Shown piece by piece: positions 36,702-44,984 of a DNA stretch of 64,000 nucleotides. The position numbers and the translations under genes were made by a program. The notes under the pieces are model-generated. The model was not told where the DNA came from, made no database searches, and was given only the letters and a program-made list of their open reading frames with translations. The number at the start of each line of letters is the position of its first letter. Position 1 is the stretch's first letter. The DNA is taken from positions 1-64,000 of the forward strand of contig NZ_JAEQND010000004.1 in assembly GCF_016722765.1 (NCBI RefSeq), in the 5' to 3' direction. Origin of the DNA: Ramlibacter alkalitolerans (lineage in GTDB: Bacteria; Pseudomonadota; Gammaproteobacteria; Burkholderiales; Burkholderiaceae_C).

Positions 36702-38024
36702 ATGATCAGATACCTCAAGCGAGGCCGCGACGTGCAGGCCCGAAGTGCAGACGACGCCAAGGTGCGCGCCACCGTCGAGGGCATCATCCGCGACATCGAG
36801 CAGCGCGGCGATGAGGCGGTGCGCGAGTACAGCCGCAAGTTCGACCACTGGGACCCGGCGGACTTCCGGCTGTCTCAGGCGCAGATCGAGCAGGCCATGA
36901 AGAGCCTGACGGCGCGCGAACTGGAGGACATCCGCTTCGCCCAGGCGCAGATCCGCAACTTCGCGCAGGTGCAGCGCGACTCCATGCGCGACGTGGAAGT
37001 GGAGACGCGCCCGGGCGTGTTCCTGGGCCACCGCCACATCCCGGTGAACGCGGTGGGCTGCTACGTGCCCGGGGGCAAGTACCCCATGATCGCCTCGGCG
37101 CACATGAGCGCCCTCACGGCCAAGGTCGCCGGCGTGAAGCGCATCGTCGCCACCGCGCCGCCGTTCCAGGGCGCACCGCATCCGGCCATCGTCACGGCCA
37201 TGCACCTGGCGGGCGCCGACGAGATCCTGGTGCTGGGCGGCGTGCAGGCCGTGGTCGCGATGGCCGTCGGCACTTCGCTGCTGAAGCCGGTCGACATGCT
37301 GGTCGGACCCGGCAACATGTTCGTCGCCGAAGCCAAGCGCCAGCTGTTCGGCCGCGTCGGCATCGACCTGTTCGCCGGCCCCACCGAAACGCTGGTGATC
37401 GCCGACGACTCCGTGGATGGCGAACTGGTGGCCGTGGACCTGCTGGGCCAGGCCGAACACGGCCCCACCTCGCCCTCGGTGCTGCTGACCGACAGCGAGG
37501 CCCTGGCCCACGCCACGATGGCGGAGATCGAGCGCCAGCTGAAAATGCTGCCCACCGCGGCCATCGCGGCGCAGAGCTGGGCCGATTTCGGCGAGGTGAT
37601 CGTCTGCGACACCCGCGAGGAAATGCTGCAGAAGGCGGACGAACTCGCCTCCGAGCACGTCCAGGTGATGACGCGCGATGCGGACTTCTTCCTGGCCAAC
37701 ATGACCAACTACGGCGCGCTCTTCATCGGCCCGCGCACCAACGTGGCCTTCGGCGACAAGGTGATCGGCACCAACCACACCCTGCCCACCAACAAGGCGG
37801 CACGCTACACGGGCGGCCTGTGGGTCGGCAAGTTCCTCAAGACCTGCACCTTCCAGCGGGTGGAGACCGACGAAGCCAGCGCCCTGATCGGCGAGTACTG
37901 CTCGCGCCTGTGCCACATGGAGAACTTCGCCGGGCACGGCGAACAGGCCAACATCCGCGTGCGCCGCTACGGCACCCGCGCTGAAGTGCCCTGGTACCAG
38001 CCCGTGCCGGCGCTGGAGCCGTGA
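36702..38024 (+). CDS. HisD-family dehydrogenase, catabolic (HpsN-like)
   Basis: A 440-residue member of the histidinol dehydrogenase fold family. Zinc and catalytic sites are present: [13 protein letters not shown] (Gln and His ligands), [10 protein letters not shown] (catalytic Glu-His), [12 protein letters not shown] and a C-terminal His in [11 protein letters not shown]. The surrounding genes are not histidine biosynthetic. Known catabolic relatives include HpsN, an NAD-dependent sulfopropanediol dehydrogenase that makes a carboxylate from an alcohol in two steps. An alcohol-to-acid oxidation in a carbon-source pathway is therefore the best guess; substrate unknown. Two operators lie just upstream, and the stop overlaps the next gene. 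Confidence 0.88.
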   Translation: MIRYLKRGRDVQARSADDAKVRATVEGIIRDIEQRGDEAVREYSRKFDHWDPADFRLSQAQIEQAMKSLTARELEDIRFAQAQIRNFAQVQRDSMRDVEVETRPGVFLGHRHIPVNAVGCYVPGGKYPMIASAHMSALTAKVAGVKRIVATAPPFQGAPHPAIVTAMHLAGADEILVLGGVQAVVAMAVGTSLLKPVDMLVGPGNMFVAEAKRQLFGRVGIDLFAGPTETLVIADDSVDGELVAVDLLGQAEHGPTSPSVLLTDSEALAHATMAEIERQLKMLPTAAIAAQSWADFGEVIVCDTREEMLQKADELASEHVQVMTRDADFFLANMTNYGALFIGPRTNVAFGDKVIGTNHTLPTNKAARYTGGLWVGKFLKTCTFQRVETDEASALIGEYCSRLCHMENFAGHGEQANIRVRRYGTRAEVPWYQPVPALEP

Positions 38025-38026
38025 GC

Positions 38027-38800
38027 ATGGGCACGCAGCCCCTGCCCTCCTTCCCGGGTTTCCGGGTGGACGGCAAGCGGGCCCTGGTCACCGGCGCCAG
38101 CCGCGGGCTGGGACTGGCCGCGGCCACGGCGCTGGCCCAGGCGGGCGCCGCCGTCACCCTGGCGGCGCGCTCGGCCGGGGAACTGGCGTCGGCCTGCGAA
38201 GCGATCCGGGCCCAGGGCGGCCACGCCGATGCCCTCGTTCTCGACGTCACCGATTCGAAGGCGGTTTCCGCCGCCCTCGCGGCGCGGCCCGCCTTCCACA
38301 TCCTCGTCAACAACGCTGGCATGAACCGGCCCAAGCCGCTGGCCGACACGCCCGACGAGGACATCGATGCGGTGTTCGACCTCAACGTGAAGGCCACCTT
38401 CTACGTCACGCGGACGGTGGCGCGCCGCATGGTGGCGGCCGGCGAGGGCGGCTCCATCATCAACGTCAGCTCGCAGATGGGCCACGTGGGCAGCCCGCGC
38501 CGCACGCTGTACTGCGCCAGCAAGCACGCGGTGGAAGGCATGACCAAGGCGCTGGCCTGGGAACTGGGGCCGGCCCGCATCCGGGTCAACACGGTCTGCC
38601 CGACCTTCATCGAGACCGCCTTCACGGCGCCCATGTTCGCCGACCCCGCCTTCCGCGACTTCGTCGTCGGCAGGATCGCGCTGGGCCGCATCGGCCGGGT
38701 CGACGAGGTGATGGGGCCCATCGTGTTCCTGGCCAGCGAGGCCTCCAGCCTCATGACCGGCAGCGCCCTGATGCTCGATGGGGGCTGGACGGCGGCATGA
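38027..38800 (+). CDS. Short-chain dehydrogenase/reductase
   Basis: A 257-residue classical SDR. Cofactor motif TGASRGLG (about residues 23-30), NNAG (about 90-93), catalytic Ser in INVSSQMGHVG and the YCASKHA (Tyr-x3-Lys) motif near residue 164. It ends SLMTGSALMLDGGWTAA, typical of the gluconate 5-dehydrogenase/3-ketoacyl reductase group. A GTG at 38021 overlaps the hisD-like stop (GTGA), but the ATG at 38027 has better spacing from GGAG and is preferred. The pair with the HisD-like enzyme suggests successive alcohol oxidations of a polyol or sugar acid. Confidence 0.92.
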   Translation: MGTQPLPSFPGFRVDGKRALVTGASRGLGLAAATALAQAGAAVTLAARSAGELASACEAIRAQGGHADALVLDVTDSKAVSAALAARPAFHILVNNAGMNRPKPLADTPDEDIDAVFDLNVKATFYVTRTVARRMVAAGEGGSIINVSSQMGHVGSPRRTLYCASKHAVEGMTKALAWELGPARIRVNTVCPTFIETAFTAPMFADPAFRDFVVGRIALGRIGRVDEVMGPIVFLASEASSLMTGSALMLDGGWTAA

Positions 38801-39822
38801 AAGCCAACCCCACGGCGCACGACGTGGCGCGGCTGGCGGGCGTGTCGCAGTCGGCGGTGAGCCGCGCCTTCACGGCCGGCGCCAGCGTGGCGCCGGCCAC
38901 GCGCGAACGCATCCTGGCGGCCGCCCGCGAGCTCGGCTACCGCCCCAATGCGATCGCCCGCACGCTCATCACGCGCCGCAGCCGCATCGTGGGTCTCGTC
39001 ATGAGCTACCTCGAGAACCAGTTCTATCCGCTGGTGATCGAGCGCCTGTCGCAGGCCCTGCAGCGCAATGGCTACCACGTGCTGCTGTTCATCTGCGAAA
39101 CCGCCGAGGCCGACGCCGTCCTGGCCGACATCCTCCAGTACCAGGTGGACGGCATCGTGATGGCTTCCACCACGCTGTCGTCCGGGCTGGCGCAGGACTG
39201 CGCCGAAGCCGGCATCCCGGTGGTGCTGTTCAACCGGGTGGCGCAGCTCGGCACCCTGGGCGGCTTCGCCACCAGCTCGGTCACCTCGCAGAACCGCGAG
39301 GGCGGCCGGCTGGTGGGCGAGATGCTGGTGCGCACCGGGCACCGGCGCGTCGCCTGGCTCGCCGGCCTGGAGAACGCCTCGACCAGCCTGGACCGCGAGG
39401 CGGGCCTGCGCGATGCGCTGGCCGAGGCCGGCATGGGGCTGCATGCGCGGGCCGTCGGCCGCTACGACTTCGCCGTGGCCCGGGAGGCCGTGCTCGCCTT
39501 GTTCCGCGATCCGGCCGACCGGCCCGACGCGCTCTTTGCCGCCAACGACCACATGGCCATCGCGGCGCTGGAGACGCTGCGCAGCGAGCTCGGCCTGAGC
39601 GTGCCGCAGGACGTCTCGGTCGTCGGCTTCGACAACGTGCCGCAGGCCGCGTGGCCCTCGTTCGCGCTGACCACGGTGCAGCAGGACGTGGACCGGATGG
39701 TGGAGGCCACCCGCGACCTGCTGTTCGAGCAGATCCACGGCGAGGTGATGGCCCGCAGCGTGACCGTCCCCTGCGCGCTGGTCGAACGCGGGACGGTGCA
39801 GACAAGGAAACGAGAGAGATGA
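38797..39822 (+). CDS. LacI-family transcriptional regulator
   Basis: A 341-residue protein: LacI helix-turn-helix and hinge at the N-terminus (TAHDVARLAGVSQSAVSRAF, GYRPNAIARTLITRRSRIVG), then a periplasmic-binding-like ligand domain (ENQFYPLVIERLSQALQRNG, FAANDHMAIAALETL, VSVVGFDNVPQAAWPSFALT). It is the third gene of the hisD-like operon with ATGA overlaps on both sides, so it probably autoregulates through the two operators at 36627-36676. The ligand is presumably a pathway intermediate or sugar acid. Confidence 0.93.
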   Translation: MKANPTAHDVARLAGVSQSAVSRAFTAGASVAPATRERILAAARELGYRPNAIARTLITRRSRIVGLVMSYLENQFYPLVIERLSQALQRNGYHVLLFICETAEADAVLADILQYQVDGIVMASTTLSSGLAQDCAEAGIPVVLFNRVAQLGTLGGFATSSVTSQNREGGRLVGEMLVRTGHRRVAWLAGLENASTSLDREAGLRDALAEAGMGLHARAVGRYDFAVAREAVLALFRDPADRPDALFAANDHMAIAALETLRSELGLSVPQDVSVVGFDNVPQAAWPSFALTTVQQDVDRMVEATRDLLFEQIHGEVMARSVTVPCALVERGTVQTRKRER

Positions 39823-40781
39823 CGGAAATCGAAGAACTCAGTCGCGGCCGTCCGGTCGCGATCGTGGGCGCCGGGCTGGTGGGCTCCGGCTGGGCCATCG
39901 TGTACGCGCGCGCCGGCCTGCGGGTGAAGATGTTCGACCGCGATCCGGAGATCACCCGCAAGGCCTTTGCGCTGATCGCGGGGCAGCTCGCCAGGCTGCA
40001 CGCGCACGGCCTGGTCGCCGAGGATCCGGCGGCCATCCTGGCGCGCATCACGCCGGCGGCGACGCTGGCCGACGCGGTCGAGGGCGCGTTCTACGTGCAG
40101 GAATCGGTGCTGGAGCGGGTCGACGTGAAGCGCCAGTTGATGATCGACCTGGACGCCCTCGCCGGCCCGGACCTGGTCGTCGGCAGCTCCACCTCCGGCA
40201 TCCCCGGCTCGGCGTTCGCGCTGGGGCTGGGCCTTTCGGCGCGGGTGCTGATCGTGCACCCGGTCAATCCGCCATACCTGGTGCCGGTGGTCGAACTGGT
40301 GCCGTCGCCGGAAACCGTGCCGGCCACCGTCGCCTTCGCCGATGCCCTGATGCGGGCGGTGGGCCAGGCCGTGGTGCACGTGCGCAAGGAGGTCGAGGGC
40401 TTCGTCCTGAACCGGCTGCAGGCGGTGCTGCTGCGCGAAGCGTGGGCCCTGGTGCAGGACGGCGTCGCGAGCTGCGAGGACATCGACAAGACGGTGCGCG
40501 ACGGCCTGGGCTGGCGCTGGTCCTTCATGGGCCCCTTCGAGACCATCGACCTGAATGCGCCGGGCGGGGTGGCCGACTACGCGGTGCGCCTCGGTCCGCT
40601 GTACCAGCGCATTGCCGATTCGCGCCGCCATCCGCAGCCCTGGGACGAGGGCCTGATCCGGGAGGTCGAGGCGCAGCGCCGCGAACGCCTGGGCCGCGAC
40701 GAACTCGAAGCGCGCCGCGCCTGGCGCGACGAGCGCCTGATGGCCTTCGCGGCACGCCGCAACGCGGCTTCGGACGACTGA
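39819..40781 (+). CDS. 3-Hydroxyacyl-CoA dehydrogenase-family enzyme (L-gulonate/hydroxy-acid dehydrogenase type)
   Basis: A 320-residue protein with the N-terminal Rossmann motif VAIVGAGLVGSGWAIVYARA and the 3HCDH C-terminal domain (VRKEVEGFVLNRLQAVLLRE, LGWRWSFMGPFETIDLNAPG). The catalytic His lies in LIVHPVNPPYLVPVVELVPS, a form shared with lambda-crystallin/L-gulonate 3-dehydrogenase rather than FadB-type enzymes. It probably oxidises a free 3-hydroxy acid with NAD. It is the last gene of the first catabolic operon; the convergent sigma54 regulator ends 11 bp away. Confidence 0.88.
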   Translation: MTEIEELSRGRPVAIVGAGLVGSGWAIVYARAGLRVKMFDRDPEITRKAFALIAGQLARLHAHGLVAEDPAAILARITPAATLADAVEGAFYVQESVLERVDVKRQLMIDLDALAGPDLVVGSSTSGIPGSAFALGLGLSARVLIVHPVNPPYLVPVVELVPSPETVPATVAFADALMRAVGQAVVHVRKEVEGFVLNRLQAVLLREAWALVQDGVASCEDIDKTVRDGLGWRWSFMGPFETIDLNAPGGVADYAVRLGPLYQRIADSRRHPQPWDEGLIREVEAQRRERLGRDELEARRAWRDERLMAFAARRNAASDD

Positions 40782-40792
40782 CGCCGTCGGCG

Positions 40793-42772
40793 TCAGCCGG
40801 CCTGCTCCTGCTGCAGCCAGCGCCACAGCGTGCTGCGGCTGACGCCCAGCGCGCGCGCCGCGGCCTGCCGGTTGCCGCCATGCTGCTGCAGCGCCTGCCG
40901 GGCCAGCGAGGGGCGCATGTCGGCGGCCGCGGCCGGCAGCTCGGGCAGGATCGCGATCGGGGGCAGCGGCACGGGCGCCGACGCGCGCGGCATCGGAGCG
41001 GTCGCGCCGAACAGCTCGGGGCAGTCCTGCACCAGGCCGCTCCAGTCGATAGCCTCGCCGGGGCCGAACTGCAGCAGGAACACGGCCAGCCGTTCGCAGA
41101 TGTTCTCCAGCTCGCGCACGTTGCCGGGCCAGTCGTAGGCCTGCAGGCGCGGCATCAGTTGCCGCAGCGCGGCTGGCGTGGAGTCGGCGGAACCCAGGCG
41201 CGCCAGGCAGCGCTGCACCCGGCGTTCGGCCATCAGGGCAACGTCGCCGGCCCGCTCCCGCAGCGGCGGCAGGGACAGCCGCAGGGTGTTGATGCGGAAG
41301 TACAGGTCCTGCCGGAAGCGGCCCTGCGCCACCATCTCCGCCAGCGGCTGGTGGGTGGCCGCGATCACGCGCACGTCCACCGGCACCGGTTCGGCGCTGC
41401 CCACCCGCAGCACCTCGCGTTCCTGCAGCACCCGCAGCAGCCGGGTCTGCAGCGAGGTCGGCATGTCGCCGATCTCGTCGAGGAACAGGGTGCCGGTGTG
41501 CGCCGCCTCGAACAGGCCGCGCTTGCCGCCGCGCCGGGCGCCGGTGAAGGCGCCCTCTTCGTAGCCGAAGAGTTCGCTCTCCAGCAGGCTCTCCGGGAAG
41601 GCGGCGCAGTTGACGGCGACGAAAGGCCGGTTGGCCCGGGTGCCCTCGTTGTGGATCGCCTGCGCGAAGAGCTCCTTGCCGGTGCCGCTCTCGCCGGCGA
41701 TGAGGATGGTGAGGTCGGTGCGGGCGAAGCGCCGGGCGCTGGCCACCGCGCGCAGCAGCGCCGGGCTCTGCCCCTCCAGGTCGTCGAAGCTGTGGCGCGC
41801 GGCGGCCTGCTGGCGGCGCTGCTGCATGCGCAGACGGGTGTCGGCTTCGTGGATGGAGCGGGCGTCGTACAGGGTGAGCGCGGCGCCCACCACCTCGCCG
41901 CGCACCCGCACCGGGGCGCGCCGGGCCACCCAGTTGCGCCGGCCTATGTGCAGGACGACGCCGCCCTCCGACACGCCGCTGGTCAGGGTCTCGCGCAGCG
42001 ACAGCTCCGGCTGCAGCGCCGAGAGCTCGCGTCCCAGCAGGCTGCCCGTATCCGCGCCGAGGATGCGTTGCATGGGCGGGTTCATCGCGATCACGTGGTG
42101 GCTGCGGTCGACGGCCAGCACCGCGTCGTCCAGCGTATGCAGCACCGCGCCGAGCTGGGCGTGGCGCTCGGCCTCCATGCGCGCCACGCGGGCCAGCTCG
42201 ATGGCGTCCTCGAAGCCCTGGCGGATGCTGGCCTGCGAGTAGGCCAGCAGGCCGCACAGGCCCGCGGCCTCCGCCATCTCCACGACGATGCTGGAGCCCA
42301 CGATCACCGAGAACCCCTCCGCCCGCAGCGCCTCCACGCTGCGGCGGGCATCGTCGGGCGTCTGGTAGGCGTACTGGGCGATCTCGAGGCGCAGCAGGTT
42401 TTTCACCGCCTCCAGGTCGGGAAGGGTCTGGCCGTAGACCACCACGCCCACCCGGCGTGAGCTGCGGCGCGCGGTGATCAGGGCCTGCAGGATGTCCAGC
42501 CCGGCGAGCTGGATGGTGGCCACGGGCGCGCGGACCTGCCGGCGCAGCAGGCCGGCGTTGGCGCCGGCGCTGATGAACGCATCCACCAGGCCCTGTTCGA
42601 CCCGCTGCCGCGCCAGCGCCACCGTCTGGCTCACGGTGCCGTCGACCAGCTCGATCTCGGCCCGGTCGCGGTACTGCTCGATGACGGGCGCGGAAAACTC
42701 CCGCAGGTGGCGGTAGCCGAGGAAGCAGAGGCGCGGCAGACGGGGCGGGGCCGCAAAGACGTCGGAGGTCAT
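40793..42772 (-). CDS. PrpR-type sigma54-dependent activator
   Basis: A 659-residue enhancer-binding protein. Residues about 15-190 form a PrpR_N sensor domain (LCFLGYRHLREFSAPVIEQY, YAYQTPDDARRSVEALRAEG), then a PAS domain (about 210-300), a central AAA+ domain with Walker A GESGTGKELFAQAI, the sigma54-contact loop EGAFTGA and Walker B GTLFLDEIGDMP, and a FIS-type HTH (GNRQAAARALGVSRSTLWRW). PrpR itself senses 2-methylcitrate. The start MTSDVFAA at 42770-42772 is chosen to exclude the operator region from the protein. It diverges from a -24/-12 promoter of the Bug/hydratase/lyase genes, its likely target. Confidence 0.93.
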   Translation of the reverse strand: MTSDVFAAPPRLPRLCFLGYRHLREFSAPVIEQYRDRAEIELVDGTVSQTVALARQRVEQGLVDAFISAGANAGLLRRQVRAPVATIQLAGLDILQALITARRSSRRVGVVVYGQTLPDLEAVKNLLRLEIAQYAYQTPDDARRSVEALRAEGFSVIVGSSIVVEMAEAAGLCGLLAYSQASIRQGFEDAIELARVARMEAERHAQLGAVLHTLDDAVLAVDRSHHVIAMNPPMQRILGADTGSLLGRELSALQPELSLRETLTSGVSEGGVVLHIGRRNWVARRAPVRVRGEVVGAALTLYDARSIHEADTRLRMQQRRQQAAARHSFDDLEGQSPALLRAVASARRFARTDLTILIAGESGTGKELFAQAIHNEGTRANRPFVAVNCAAFPESLLESELFGYEEGAFTGARRGGKRGLFEAAHTGTLFLDEIGDMPTSLQTRLLRVLQEREVLRVGSAEPVPVDVRVIAATHQPLAEMVAQGRFRQDLYFRINTLRLSLPPLRERAGDVALMAERRVQRCLARLGSADSTPAALRQLMPRLQAYDWPGNVRELENICERLAVFLLQFGPGEAIDWSGLVQDCPELFGATAPMPRASAPVPLPPIAILPELPAAAADMRPSLARQALQQHGGNRQAAARALGVSRSTLWRWLQQEQAG

Positions 42773-42782
42773 GTTCCAGCAA

Positions 42783-42823
42783 TGTTGCAGAGCGCAACGC
42801 GATTGTTGCACGGATCTGCAACA
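42783..42823. promoter_or_regulatory. Upstream activating sites of the sigma54 regulon
   Basis: TGTTGCA-CGGATC-TGCAACA (42804-42823) is a perfect 7-bp inverted repeat. A second, shorter one, GTTGC-AGAGC-GCAAC, lies at 42784-42798, and more TGCAAC boxes follow to about 42842. They are 60-100 bp upstream of the -24/-12 promoter and 11-51 bp from the regulator's own start, so autoregulation is likely. Confidence 0.7.
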
Positions 42824-42883
42824 CCGCAACACCGATGCAACACGAGCTTCCATAAGAATCAAGCACTTGCGCGTTGCAAGGGG

Positions 42884-42899
42884 CTGGCACGGGTTCTGC
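42884..42899 (+). promoter_or_regulatory. Sigma54 (-24/-12) promoter
   Basis: CTGGCACGGGTTCTGC matches the consensus TGGCAC-N5-TTGC with a single change (CTGC for TTGC) and correct spacing. It is 65 bp upstream of the first Bug gene and directly faces the divergent sigma54 activator. Confidence 0.8.
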
Positions 42900-42963
42900 G
42901 AAACAGAGGCCCTGCCCCGCCAGCCGGCTCGCCCGCTGGACCCGCAAGCACCAGGAGACAAGC

Positions 42964-43947
42964 ATGCAGAACACCCCGCCCGCCCTGACCGGCGCCTTCA
43001 ACCGCCGCACCGCCCTCGGCGGCCTCGCCGCCCTGGCGCTCGCCAGGCCCACCCTGGCCGCCGGCTATCCCGCCAAGACCGTGACGCTGGTCGTGCCCTA
43101 TTCGCCCGGCGGCGGCACCGACATCGTGGGGCGGCAGCTCGCCCAGAAGCTGAGCGACCGCTGGGGCCAGTCGGTGGTGGTGGACAACCGCACCGGTGCC
43201 AACGGCGTGATCGGCTCCAGCCTGGTCTCCAAGGCGCAGCCGGATGGCTACACACTGCTGCTGGTGGTGGGCTCGCACGCGGTCAATCCGGTCCTGATGA
43301 AGAAGATGCCGTACGACACCCTGACGGCCTTCACGCCCATCACCAACGTGGCGACCTCGCCCATGGTGCTGGTGGTCTCGGCCAAGGGCCCCTACAAGAC
43401 GCTGCCGGACGTGCTCAAGGCGGCCCGCACCGAGGAACTGGGCGTCGGCAACTCGGAAGGCCAGACGCGGCTCACCGGCGAACTGATGCGCCAGGTCGCC
43501 GGCCTGAAGACCGTGGAGGTGTTCTACAAGGGCGGCGCGCCCATGATGGTGGACGTCATCGGCGGCCACCTTCCCATGGGCTTCACCAGCGTGCTGACCG
43601 CCCTGCCCCACGTGCAGGCCGGCAACCTGCGCGTGGTGGGCGTGGCTTCGCGCGAGCGGCTCAACGTGTTCCCGGACGCGATGACCTTCGCCGAAGCCGG
43701 CGTGCCGGGCATCGAGTCCCTGAGCTGGTACGGCATGTTCGGCCCGGCCGGCATGCCGCCCGCGCTGGTGGAGCAGATCGGCCGTGACCTGCGTGCCGTC
43801 GCCAACGAACCCGCCGTGGCGAACCAGCTGCGTGACCAGGGCGCCCAGCTGGTCCTGAGCAGCCCCGCCGACCTCGATCGCTTCCTGCGCAGCGAAGCCG
43901 CCAAGTGGGCCACCGTCGCCCAGCGCGGCGGCATCAAGCCCGAATGA
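42964..43947 (+). CDS. Bug-family tripartite tricarboxylate receptor (first)
   Basis: A 327-residue periplasmic binding protein. The N-terminus NRRTALGGLAALALARPTLA resembles a Tat-type signal (twin Arg). Mature-domain landmarks are YPAKTVTLVVPYSPGGGTDI, WGQSVVVDNRTGANGVIGSS and VFYKGGAPMMVDVIGGHLPM. Bug (TctC) proteins bind carboxylates such as citrate or aromatic acids and feed TctAB-type permeases, or act as sensors. No TctA/TctB genes are in the window. The gene is first behind the sigma54 promoter, with AGGAG before the ATG. Confidence 0.93.
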   Translation: MQNTPPALTGAFNRRTALGGLAALALARPTLAAGYPAKTVTLVVPYSPGGGTDIVGRQLAQKLSDRWGQSVVVDNRTGANGVIGSSLVSKAQPDGYTLLLVVGSHAVNPVLMKKMPYDTLTAFTPITNVATSPMVLVVSAKGPYKTLPDVLKAARTEELGVGNSEGQTRLTGELMRQVAGLKTVEVFYKGGAPMMVDVIGGHLPMGFTSVLTALPHVQAGNLRVVGVASRERLNVFPDAMTFAEAGVPGIESLSWYGMFGPAGMPPALVEQIGRDLRAVANEPAVANQLRDQGAQLVLSSPADLDRFLRSEAAKWATVAQRGGIKPE

Positions 43948-43982
43948 GCGTCCCGTCCCAACAACTCCGGAGACATCGCACC

Positions 43983-44975
43983 GTGAACCTGCCCCTCCCG
44001 ACCGCCCGCCGCCGCCTGCTGGCTGCCGCCCTTGCCGTGGCTGCCTGCGGCGTGACCACCGCCCACGCTCAGGACAAGTACCCCAGCCGGCCCATCCGCC
44101 TGGTCGTGCCCTTCGCCACCGCCGGCGTCACCGACACCAGCGCCCGCATCGTGGCCGAGAAGCTCAGCCACGAACTGGGCCAGCAGGTGGTGGTGGACAA
44201 CAAGCCCGGCGCGGCGGGCAACATCGGCACCCAGATGGTGGCCAATGCCGAACCGGACGGCTACACCCTGCTGCTGGCCTACGACGGCACGCTGGTGATC
44301 AACCCCAGCGTGTACGCCAAGGTGCCCTTCGACCCGGTCAAGGACTTCGCCCCGATCGGCAAGATCGGCGACGCCGTCCTGATCGTGGTGGTCAATCCCA
44401 AGGTCCAGGCCACCAACCTGGCCGAGCTGCAGGCGGTGGCCAAGGCCACGCCCGGCGGCCTCTCCTACGGCAGCGCCGGCACCGGCGCCACCACGCACAT
44501 CGCGGGCGAGATGCTGAAGCAGCGCACCGGCATTCCCCTCGTCCACGTGCCCTACAAGGGCGGCGGCCAGGCCATGGGCGACGTGGTGAGCGGCGTCCTG
44601 CCGATGAACTTCACGGCCGTGGCGGGCGCCATGCCCTTCATCCAGAGCAAGCAGCTGCGCCCGATCGCCGTGGCCTCGCGCCAGCGCGTGGCCTCGCTGC
44701 CGAACGTGCCCACGTTCATCGAATCGGGCCTGAAGGACTTCGAGATCAACTCCTGGGTCGGTCTGGCGGCGCCGGCCCGCACGCCGGCGCCGGTGATCGC
44801 CCGGCTCAACCAGGCCCTGAACAAGGTGCTGGGCACGCCGGAAATGCGCGAGCGCCTGGCCAAGCTGGGCATCGTGGCGCAGCCCAACACGCCCGCGGCC
44901 TTCGGCGAGGAGATCGTGCGCGACCTGGCGAAGAACAAGGCCATCGTGAAGGCCGCCGACATCCGGATCGACTGA
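43983..44975 (+). CDS. Bug-family tripartite tricarboxylate receptor (second), GTG start
   Basis: A 330-residue Bug protein beginning at the GTG at 43983-43985, eight bases or so after GGAG; the following TARRRLLAAALAVAACGVTT AHAQ is a signal peptide. Landmarks: YPSRPIRLVVPFATAGVTDT, LGQQVVVDNKPGAAGNIGTQ, VHVPYKGGGQAMGDVVSGVL. It differs from the first receptor in the pocket loop (ATAGVTDT instead of SPGGGTDI), so it may bind another ligand. It is 9 bp from the LeuC-like gene, which suggests that the ligand is the hydratase substrate. Confidence 0.93.
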   Translation: MNLPLPTARRRLLAAALAVAACGVTTAHAQDKYPSRPIRLVVPFATAGVTDTSARIVAEKLSHELGQQVVVDNKPGAAGNIGTQMVANAEPDGYTLLLAYDGTLVINPSVYAKVPFDPVKDFAPIGKIGDAVLIVVVNPKVQATNLAELQAVAKATPGGLSYGSAGTGATTHIAGEMLKQRTGIPLVHVPYKGGGQAMGDVVSGVLPMNFTAVAGAMPFIQSKQLRPIAVASRQRVASLPNVPTFIESGLKDFEINSWVGLAAPARTPAPVIARLNQALNKVLGTPEMRERLAKLGIVAQPNTPAAFGEEIVRDLAKNKAIVKAADIRID

Positions 44976-44984
44976 CCCGCCTCG

